A DNA stretch of 6,965 bases from positions 1 through 6,965 of the forward strand of contig JAEUSS010000462.1 of assembly GCA_016788685.1 (NCBI GenBank), in the 5' to 3' direction. This document shows positions 1-4,326 of this stretch, one piece after another (the stretch's first letter is position 1; each line of letters opens with the position of its first letter). The position numbers were made by a program, and so were the translations under genes. Under the pieces are notes generated by a model. That model was given only the letters and a program-made list of their open reading frames with translations. It was not told the DNA's origin and did no database searches. Origin of the DNA: Prolixibacteraceae bacterium. GTDB lineage: Bacteria; Bacteroidota; Bacteroidia; Bacteroidales; Prolixibacteraceae.

Positions 1-294
1 TTGTCGGCCAAACAATGCGGATTGGGAATCGACGAACTGAACACAATTTCGGCATGGATGATTGCTAAATACGGAAAATTTGAAATTCAGGAAAGCGATT
101 TCGAAGCTTTGTACCAACTGATGACCCACGATAAAAAGAACGAAGGCAAACGCATCAATTTTACGCTTATTCCTGAAATCGGGAAGGTGGAAATCAACGT
201 CGATTGCCCGAAAGAGCTGATCGTTGAAGCGCTGAATTTTTATAAAAGTTTCGAGTTACGGGATCCGGGTTGCGGGTCAATAAGTAACTCGTAA
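1..294 (+). CDS. aroB: 3-dehydroquinate synthase, C-terminal fragment (5' cut by window edge)
   Basis: This is the last 97 codons of a 3-dehydroquinate synthase, the cytoplasmic NAD- and metal-dependent enzyme that cyclises DAHP to 3-dehydroquinate in the second step of the shikimate pathway. The fragment carries the C-terminal family signature: HDKKN at visible residues 43-47, then RINFTLIPEIGKVEI (51-65) and a final helix KELIVEALNFYKS (71-83). The family is usually about 350 residues, so roughly 250 N-terminal residues, including the NAD and metal sites, lie outside the window. The TTG at base 1 is just an internal Leu codon. The usual family end falls near NFYKS; the last 13 residues (85-97, ELRDPGCGSISNS) are encoded by a heptamer repeat array and look like an acquired tail. 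aroA starts 31 bp downstream on the same strand, so the two are probably one transcript. Confidence 0.87.
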   Translation: MSAKQCGLGIDELNTISAWMIAKYGKFEIQESDFEALYQLMTHDKKNEGKRINFTLIPEIGKVEINVDCPKELIVEALNFYKSFELRDPGCGSISNS

Positions 295-318
295 CCTGCA
301 ACTCGTAACCCGCAACAA
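253..318. repeat. Inverted arrays of a GYAACYC-like heptamer across the aroB stop codon
   Basis: Bases 284-318 read as five consecutive 7-mers: GTAACTC, GTAACCT, GCAACTC, GTAACCC, GCAACAA. Bases 253-280 read as the same kind of heptamers on the other strand (GAGTTAC, GGGATCC, GGGTTGC, GGGTCAA). The two arms are separated by only TAA at 281-283. Exact arm matches include GAGTTAC (253-259) with GTAACTC (284-290), and GTTGCGGGT (269-277) with ACCCGCAAC (308-316), so the transcript could fold into alternative hairpins. The left arm and the first heptamer and a half of the right arm are translated as the aroB tail; the rest fills the aroB-aroA gap. It may act as a structured intercistronic element or be a neutral low-complexity expansion. 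Confidence 0.75.
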
Positions 319-325
319 TTCATAT

Positions 326-1561
326 ATGAAATACCTTGTTTCCAAACCCGATAAAACCCTGAAGGGGATCATTGTTCTCCCCGGATCGAAAAGTGTGGCC
401 AACCGGGCGCTGATTATTCATGCGCTGAGTTACAGCCCGTACCCGATTGAAAACCTTTCGGACAGCGACGATACGCGCGTCATGGAACAGGTGTTCAATT
501 CGAATACCAATCGTTTTGATATCGGTCATGCCGGAACTGCCATGCGTTTCCTGACCGCTTTCCTTTCGCAGATTGTGGGCGAGTGGACGATTACCGGCTC
601 CGACCGGATGAAACAACGGCCAATCGGTATTCTGGTTGATGCCTTAAATAAACTTGGCGCACGGATTGAATACCTCGAAAATGAAGGGTTTCCTCCGCTG
701 AAAATTTACGGTTCGCATCTGAAAGGTTGTGTGCTCGAGCTGGACGGAAGTGTGAGCAGTCAATACATCTCGGCTTTGCTGATGATTGCCCCGGTTATAG
801 AGGGCGGGCTGACTTTGCGCCTGAAGAATAAAATTACTTCGCGTCCGTACATCGAAATGACGCTGAAACTGATGGAACAGTTTGGTGTGCAGCATGTGTG
901 GAAAGGCAACGAAATACGCATCGCGGAACAAACGTACAAAGCCCGTCCGTTCTCGGTCGAGGCTGATTGGTCGGGAGCCTCGTACTGGTACCAGATGGCT
1001 GTTTTAGCCGATGAGGTGAATGTTGAATTGGTGGGACTAACCACCGAAAGCCTCCAGGGCGACGCCATGATTGCCAACTGGTTCGGGCAGTTGGGGATCG
1101 ATACGATTGCTACCGGAAAAGGATCGCGCCTGGTGAAAAACGGACAACCTTTACCGAAGTTTCTGCGGCTTAATTTTATTGAGAACCCGGATGTGGCACA
1201 GACCTTCGCGGTTTTGTGCGTGATGAAGCAAATCCCGTTTCATTTTTCCGGGCTGGAAACCCTGAAAATTAAGGAAACCAACCGCATTGCCGCCCTTCAG
1301 GATGAACTGGCTAAGTTTGGAGCACTAATTACCGAACCTGCCCACGGTGAACTGGCCTGGGACGGAACTTTCACTCTCGGTAAACAAGCCGTTCCTGAAA
1401 TTGCGACTTACCACGATCACCGCATGGCGCTGGCTTTTGCTCCGGCTTGCCAAAGCTATGGCCCCGTGGCCATCCTCGATCCGATGGTGGTTACCAAATC
1501 GTATCCGGCTTACTGGGAAGATTTGAAAAAAGTGGGGTTTGTGGTTTCTGAAATGGTCTAA
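326..1561 (+). CDS. aroA: 3-phosphoshikimate 1-carboxyvinyltransferase (EPSP synthase)
   Basis: AroA transfers the enolpyruvyl group of PEP to shikimate 3-phosphate, giving EPSP, the sixth step of the cytoplasmic shikimate pathway. The 411-residue protein is complete and slightly shorter than the E. coli enzyme. Visible motifs: LPGSKSVANRALI (18-30), with K22, S23 and R27 at the shikimate-3-phosphate/PEP site; GHAGTAMRF (67-75), the PEP-binding loop; RPIG (98-101); SSQYIS (144-149), the phosphate-binding Ser-Ser-Gln; NPDVAQTF (287-294), where D289 matches the catalytic Asp; KETNR (316-320), with the catalytic Glu and PEP-binding Arg; DHR (364-366); and K391 in VVTKSYP. All expected catalytic residues are present. 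Against E. coli, the PEP loop has His in place of Asn94 and Phe in place of Pro101. The ATG at 326 fits the family N-terminus; it has no Shine-Dalgarno, only an AT-rich leader. It lies 31 bp after aroB. Confidence 0.96.
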   Translation: MKYLVSKPDKTLKGIIVLPGSKSVANRALIIHALSYSPYPIENLSDSDDTRVMEQVFNSNTNRFDIGHAGTAMRFLTAFLSQIVGEWTITGSDRMKQRPIGILVDALNKLGARIEYLENEGFPPLKIYGSHLKGCVLELDGSVSSQYISALLMIAPVIEGGLTLRLKNKITSRPYIEMTLKLMEQFGVQHVWKGNEIRIAEQTYKARPFSVEADWSGASYWYQMAVLADEVNVELVGLTTESLQGDAMIANWFGQLGIDTIATGKGSRLVKNGQPLPKFLRLNFIENPDVAQTFAVLCVMKQIPFHFSGLETLKIKETNRIAALQDELAKFGALITEPAHGELAWDGTFTLGKQAVPEIATYHDHRMALAFAPACQSYGPVAILDPMVVTKSYPAYWEDLKKVGFVVSEMV

Positions 1562-1565
1562 ATAC

Positions 1566-1596
1566 CCGTCAGCTAAAGCAGACGGCAACGGACATC
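1566..1596. repeat. REP-like palindrome, copy 1
   Basis: CCGTC (1566-1570) pairs with GACGG (1581-1585). After an A-A mismatch, GC pairs with GC around a TAAA loop (1574-1577), making an imperfect hairpin. It is followed by CAACGGACATC; the segment GGCAACGGACATC (1584-1596) recurs exactly at 1659-1671. Sitting just after the aroA stop in a convergent gap, it may double as a transcription terminator, though no T-run follows it on the plus strand. Confidence 0.6.
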
Positions 1597-1645
1597 AGTG
1601 TTTCAATTCAGCATTTGGTTGGATTAAGGTTACGCCTATTCTTTG

Positions 1646-1671
1646 CCGTTCGCCTTTAGGCAACGGACATC
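1646..1671. repeat. REP-like palindrome, copy 2
   Basis: CCGTT (1646-1650) and GCC (1652-1654), with one bulged C, pair with GGCAACGG (1659-1666) around a TTTA tetraloop (1655-1658). The 13-mer GGCAACGGACATC (1659-1671) is identical to the tail of copy 1, 75 bp upstream. Hairpin plus constant flank, as a pair between the ends of converging genes, is how REP elements are usually arranged. No REP-associated transposase is in the window. It ends 12 bp from the tadA stop and could also act as a terminator for either gene. Confidence 0.6.
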
Positions 1672-1682
1672 GATAGTCCCAT

Positions 1683-2123
1683 CTATCTCTTCTGCTGAAA
1701 AAACTCCTTCATCAATTGGGCGCATTCGTTTTCGAGAATGCCAAAAACAACTTCAGTTTTGGGATGCAACGCATCGGGCGCAAATTTCCGGAAGCCCCGT
1801 TTGTCGTCGGAAGCGCCATAGACTATTTTGCCAATCTGCGACCAGCCCAGCGCGCCGGCACACATCACACAAGGTTCGAGGGTGACATACAGCGTACATT
1901 CGTTCAGGTATTTTCCGCCCAGTAGGTTGGCCGCGGCGGTAATGGCCTGCATTTCGGCGTGAGCCGTCACGTCGGTCAGCGTTTCGGTGAGGTTGTGCGC
2001 ACGGGCAATGATCCGGTTTTGCGAAACCACTACCGCTCCCACCGGAATTTCGCCCTGGGCAAAAGCCTGTTGGGCCTCCTGAAGGGCGCGCTGCATAAAA
2101 TAGTCGTCGTTAAAAAGTTCCAT
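1683..2123 (-). CDS. tadA: tRNA-specific adenosine deaminase
   Basis: TadA deaminates the wobble adenosine A34 to inosine in tRNA-Arg(ACG) in the cytoplasm, allowing one tRNA to read several CGN codons. The 146-residue protein shows the full cytidine/adenosine-deaminase zinc site: H55-A56-E57, with H55 as zinc ligand and E57 as proton shuttle, and P84-C85-V86-M87-C88 with two Cys ligands. The N-terminal helix and GEIPVGAVVV (24-33) are typical, and N44 in RAHN matches a conserved substrate-contacting Asn. YGASDDKRGF (102-111) follows the zinc half-site, as in Bacteroidota homologues. It is a little shorter than the E. coli enzyme, with no sign of truncation. The start is the ATG at 2121-2123, about 25 bp after a good promoter box, with no Shine-Dalgarno. 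A general nucleoside or guanine deaminase is the main alternative, but the N-terminus favours TadA. Confidence 0.93.
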   Translation of the reverse strand: MELFNDDYFMQRALQEAQQAFAQGEIPVGAVVVSQNRIIARAHNLTETLTDVTAHAEMQAITAAANLLGGKYLNECTLYVTLEPCVMCAGALGWSQIGKIVYGASDDKRGFRKFAPDALHPKTEVVFGILENECAQLMKEFFQQKR

Positions 2124-2148
2124 ACGTTCAGGCTAAAAGTGATCAGGA

Positions 2149-2156
2149 CAAAGGTA
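2149..2156 (-). promoter_or_regulatory. tadA promoter, -7 box TACCTTTG
   Basis: On the minus strand, bases 2156 to 2149 read TACCTTTG, an exact match to the Bacteroidota -7 consensus TAnnTTTG. It lies 25 bp upstream of the tadA ATG, giving a leader of about 20 nt. No clear TTG -33 box is seen at the usual 19-21 bp spacing, so the call rests on the -7 box and position. Confidence 0.6.
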
Positions 2157-2275
2157 AATTATTATTTGCAGTTCAGAATTGGTCGGCCAAGGGTTGGATG
2201 ATGCCCGTTGCAAAAGATGTTGATGCGTTCAGCTAAATATAGTTTATTCAGGATGTTTCGTTTGTTGTTTTGTTG

Positions 2276-2283
2276 TAAATTAG
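2276..2283 (+). promoter_or_regulatory. Probable promoter -7 box of the helical hypothetical gene
   Basis: TAAATTAG matches TAnnTTTG at all but one fixed position and lies 31 bp before the ATG at 2315. The upstream stretch is T/G-rich with several TTTG/TTG words, but none is at the ideal 19-21 bp spacing. The same 9-mer GTAAATTAG recurs before the KilA-N gene, where the -33 box is better. No Shine-Dalgarno lies between box and start. Confidence 0.4.
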
Positions 2284-2314
2284 TGGGAGTTAACCCATCA
2301 AAATCAGGTTTTTT

Positions 2315-3061
2315 ATGTCGTCAACTGCCGATTACAACGAACTGCTGCCCCTTATTTCAGCAATCAGTACTCCTGAAGTTATCGAACCCAGAATCCCGGT
2401 AGATGTGTTTGTGCAGGAAGCCGCGAACCTTTATCATTGGTGCATCGACGACCGCGAAGCCCTGACCGGCGTTGGCCTCGACTGGAATCTGGTACTTGGC
2501 TTGCCCCTTCGGGCAGGAGCCTGCAGCGAAGCGCAATCGCTTTGGATGAAGGAACGCAACTCCCGCAAACAGGTTGAAACCGACTGGCAGAACCAGTCGC
2601 AGGCTGCGTTTGCCCTGCGCGACCAACTGATTCGCTCTTTTCGTTTTGCATTCCGGAAATCCGGCCATTTACTGGCACAGCTTGACCGCATTGCACAAGG
2701 CAATACCCACTCCGACCAGGTTCAGGACCTGAACGACCTGGCAGTTCTGGGCAGGTCGAATACCGAACTGCTGGCAGCCATTAACTTCGACCAGGCTTTG
2801 CTTGACCGGGCTGCCGGTTTATCCGGGCAGACGGGCCATTTGCTGGGTGCCGTCAACCGCGAACGCAAAAAAGAAAGTGAAACAAAACTCATTCGCAACC
2901 GGGCATTTACTTACCTCAAACAAGCCGTTGACGAAATACGCGAGTGCGGCAAATTTGCTTTCCAAAATAACCCCGGCCGCCTGAAAGGGTATACCAGCGA
3001 TTACTGGAAAGCGAAGAAGAAGATTAAACCGGGGAAAAAAACGCCAACAGCACCGGCATAA
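2315..3061 (+). CDS. Hypothetical helical protein with basic C-terminal tail
   Basis: This 248-residue protein is not assigned to a named family. It looks almost wholly alpha-helical: helices near 29-50, a long charged stretch at about 66-127, and further helices near 136-170 and 172-215. It ends in a Lys-rich tail (232-243, KAKKKIKPGKK). There is no signal peptide or membrane segment, so it should be cytoplasmic. The end of the helical part, YLKQAVDEIRECGKFAF (200-216) followed by RLKGYTSDY (222-230), resembles from memory the C-terminus of a recurrent uncharacterised Bacteroidota protein type; this could not be checked. The sequence GVGLDWNLVLGLPLRAGA (52-69) is another candidate family signature. 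The gene stands alone, divergent from tadA and 430 bp before the KilA-N gene. The basic tail could bind nucleic acid, but that is only inference. The ATG at 2315 is chosen because it follows a promoter-like box closely. Confidence 0.8.
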   Translation: MSSTADYNELLPLISAISTPEVIEPRIPVDVFVQEAANLYHWCIDDREALTGVGLDWNLVLGLPLRAGACSEAQSLWMKERNSRKQVETDWQNQSQAAFALRDQLIRSFRFAFRKSGHLLAQLDRIAQGNTHSDQVQDLNDLAVLGRSNTELLAAINFDQALLDRAAGLSGQTGHLLGAVNRERKKESETKLIRNRAFTYLKQAVDEIRECGKFAFQNNPGRLKGYTSDYWKAKKKIKPGKKTPTAPA

Positions 3062-3120
3062 ACGCATCAGACCATAACGAAGGGTTGAACGGACTTGGTT
3101 CTCTGAAATTGAATAAGTCC

Positions 3121-3172
3121 CGCGTTTGTCTAAATCTTAAATGCGCAAGGCGCTTTGAACCCGACAAACACG
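3121..3172 (+). repeat. Nested inverted repeat, possible terminator of the upstream gene
   Basis: An outer stem pairs GTTTGTC (3124-3130) with GACAAAC (3163-3169), extended by CG/CG across one mismatch. Inside, GCGC (3143-3146) pairs with GCGC (3150-3153) around AAG, and AAA (3139-3141) faces TTT (3154-3156) across a bulged T. It begins 60 bp after the stop of the helical gene. It lacks a long T-run, so a terminator role is uncertain. Confidence 0.45.
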
Positions 3173-3186
3173 TCCAAAAGTATCGC

Positions 3187-3199
3187 CCTGCCTGGCAGG
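3187..3199. repeat. 13-bp palindrome at the left edge of the tandem array
   Basis: CCTGCC (3187-3192) and GGCAGG (3194-3199) are perfect inverted copies around one central T. The right arm overlaps the start of the 20-bp repeat array. At the other end of the array, GCTGGCAGC (3300-3308) is a similar odd-centred palindrome, so the array is bracketed by two short dyads built from the same CTGGCAG core. Confidence 0.5.
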
Positions 3200-3300
3200 A
3201 GAATGAAAATGCCAGCAGGGAAGCAAAATCATTAGCAGGGAAGTAAAATTTTTAGCAGGAAAGCAAAAATGTTAGCAGGAAGGCAAAATAGTCAGCAGGG
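3194..3300. repeat. Tandem array of a 20-bp repeat, about 5.3 copies
   Basis: AGCAGGG/A begins at 3214, 3234, 3254, 3274 and 3294, an exact 20-bp period, with a diverged first copy starting GGCAGGAG at 3194 and a 7-bp partial last copy. Copies share about 16 bp, roughly AGCAGGRARGYAAAAT, followed by a variable tetramer (CATT, TTTT, TGTT, AGTC). Twenty bp is close to two helical turns, so equal sites would lie on nearly the same DNA face, as in iterons. The period is not a multiple of three and the array is not coding. It lies 117 bp before the KilA-N -33 box. Confidence 0.85.
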
Positions 3301-3322
3301 CTGGCAGCGACAGGCATTGGTG

Positions 3323-3343
3323 CGGGAAACGACTTGTTTTCCG
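3323..3343 (+). repeat. Hairpin with 8-bp stem
   Basis: CGGGAAAC (3323-3330) pairs with GTTTTCCG (3336-3343), with one G-U wobble, around a GACTT loop. Outside it, CAGG (3311-3314) can pair with CCTG (3347-3350). It lies between the tandem array and the KilA-N promoter; it could be a terminator or part of an untranslated RNA structure. Confidence 0.45.
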
Positions 3344-3385
3344 AAACCTGTCAGGGGTAGCAAACAGATTAGTGCTGTAAAATGG

Positions 3386-3397
3386 ACAAAATTTTGT
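3386..3397. promoter_or_regulatory. 12-bp palindrome, candidate operator
   Basis: ACAAAATTTTGT is a perfect palindrome whose right end is 19 bp before the TTG -33 box of the KilA-N gene. An alternative pairing of GACAAA (3385-3390) with TTTGTC (3397-3402) overlaps it. Position and symmetry suit a dimeric regulator, possibly KilA-N itself, but no binding protein can be named from sequence. Confidence 0.35.
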
Positions 3398-3416
3398 TTG
3401 TCAGGCCAATTTTGGG

Positions 3417-3447
3417 TTGGATTTGGGCGGCAGATGGCGTAAATTAG
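3417..3447 (+). promoter_or_regulatory. Promoter of the KilA-N gene
   Basis: TTG at 3417-3419, a 20-bp spacer, and TAAATTAG at 3440-3447 match the Bacteroidota -33/-7 layout, with one departure from TAnnTTTG. The leader to the ATG at 3492 would be about 40 nt and has no strong Shine-Dalgarno. Confidence 0.55.
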
Positions 3448-3491
3448 AGGGAAACTGGAGACAATAACCAAATAACCGAAAAAAGCAATGT

Positions 3492-4298
3492 ATGGCTAAA
3501 ATCAATGTCCAACAAACGGATGTAACCATCCTGCAGATCAACGATACAGATTATATTTCGTTGACTGATATTGCGAAGTTTAAAAGCACTGACCCCTTTA
3601 TCGTGGTTTGTAACTGGATGCGAAACCGCAACACGATCGAATACCTCGGCATATGGGAAACGTTATACAACCCGAATTTTAAACCTATCGAATTCGATAG
3701 GTTTAAAACTGAAGCGGGGCTGAATGCCTTTACCATGTCGCCACAAAAATGGATTGACTCAACCAATGCGAAAGGGATTGTTTCCAAGTCTGGCCGTTAT
3801 GGCGGAACCTTTGCTCACAAAGATATTGCGTTCAAATTTGCTGCCTGGATTTCGATAGAATTCGAACTATACTTCATAAAGGAATTTCAGCGCCTGAAAG
3901 AAGAAGAACAAAAGCAACTGGGGTGGACAGCCAAACGCGAGCTGGCAAAGATTAACTACCACATACACACCGATGCCATTAAACAACATTTAATCCCGGC
4001 AGAACTGACCAAAGAACAAACGTCCATGGTTTATGCCAACGAAGCCGATGTGCTGAATGTGGCGCTTTACGGTATTACTGCCAAACAATGGCGCGATGCG
4101 AACCCTGAATTGAAAGGGAATATCCGCGATTATTCCACCATCAACGAACTGATTTGCTTGTCGAATATGGAAAACATCAACGCGGTGCTGATTAACGAAG
4201 GCTTGTCCCAGCAGGAACGCCTGATCAGGCTTAACAAAATCGCCATTCAACAAATGCAGGTACTCGCCCATGTTGAGAACCGGAGGATGCTGAAATAA
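3492..4298 (+). CDS. KilA-N domain-containing protein
   Basis: This 268-residue protein has an N-terminal KilA-N domain (about 10-135), a DNA-binding fold common in phages, large DNA viruses and Bacteroidota chromosomes. Recognisable parts are YISLTDIAKF (21-30), NWMRNRNTIEYLGIWE (41-56), SPQKWIDSTNAKGI (83-96), SKSGRYGGTFAHKDIAFKFAAWIS (98-121) and FELYFIKEFQRLKEEE (124-139). The C-terminal part (about 140-268) is helical, with MVYANEADVLNVALYGITAKQWR (179-201), KGNIRDYSTINELI (208-221) and ERLIRLNKIAIQQMQVL (242-258), a module I recall beside KilA-N in Bacteroidota homologues; its role is unknown. DNA binding and possibly autoregulation are inferred. The start at 3492 is preceded by an out-of-frame ATG at 3488 that opens a three-codon ORF. 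Codons 62-73 contain a perfect 32-bp palindrome. The gene stands alone and converges with the DUF3857 operon 28 bp away. Confidence 0.9.
   Translation: MAKINVQQTDVTILQINDTDYISLTDIAKFKSTDPFIVVCNWMRNRNTIEYLGIWETLYNPNFKPIEFDRFKTEAGLNAFTMSPQKWIDSTNAKGIVSKSGRYGGTFAHKDIAFKFAAWISIEFELYFIKEFQRLKEEEQKQLGWTAKRELAKINYHIHTDAIKQHLIPAELTKEQTSMVYANEADVLNVALYGITAKQWRDANPELKGNIRDYSTINELICLSNMENINAVLINEGLSQQERLIRLNKIAIQQMQVLAHVENRRMLK
3677..3708. repeat. Perfect 32-bp palindrome inside the KilA-N gene
   Basis: The half-site TTTTAAACCTATCGAA (3677-3692) is followed without a gap by its exact reverse complement (3693-3708). A hairpin would have a 14-bp stem and an AATT loop, centred on an EcoRI-type GAATTC. It encodes FKPIEFDRFK (residues 63-72) in the KilA-N domain, in frame. 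A related shorter inverted sequence, TTCGA...TCGAA, lies at 3851-3866 and repeats the 8-mer TTCGATAG. Confidence 0.95.
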
Positions 4299-4326
4299 GC
4301 CCGCTCTTCCGGACGCTTGTGTTGAT

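Larger units (their letters stand above)
3062..3491. other. 430-bp noncoding region between the helical protein and KilA-N genes
   Basis: No convincing coding frame, tRNA or rRNA is seen here. From left to right it holds an inverted repeat GGACTT (3091-3096)/AAGTCC (3115-3120), a nested inverted repeat (3121-3172), a short palindrome (3187-3199), a 20-bp-period tandem array (3194-3300), a hairpin (3323-3343), a 12-bp palindrome (3386-3397) and the KilA-N promoter (3417-3447). It probably contains the 3' end of the upstream transcript and the control region of the downstream gene. A small RNA is possible but not shown. Confidence 0.6.

Noticed and set aside
2125..2237. Near repeat CGTTCAGGCTAAA (2125-2137) and CGTTCAGCTAAA (2226-2237)
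   Set aside because: Only two short inexact copies with no symmetry relative to the divergent genes; may be chance.
3194..3300. CRISPR-like repeat array
   Set aside because: The period is only 20 bp with a variable part of 4 bp, far too short for spacers, and no cas gene is present.
4299..4326. Terminator between the convergent KilA-N and DUF3857 genes
   Set aside because: No stable stem or T-run is visible in the 28-bp gap.
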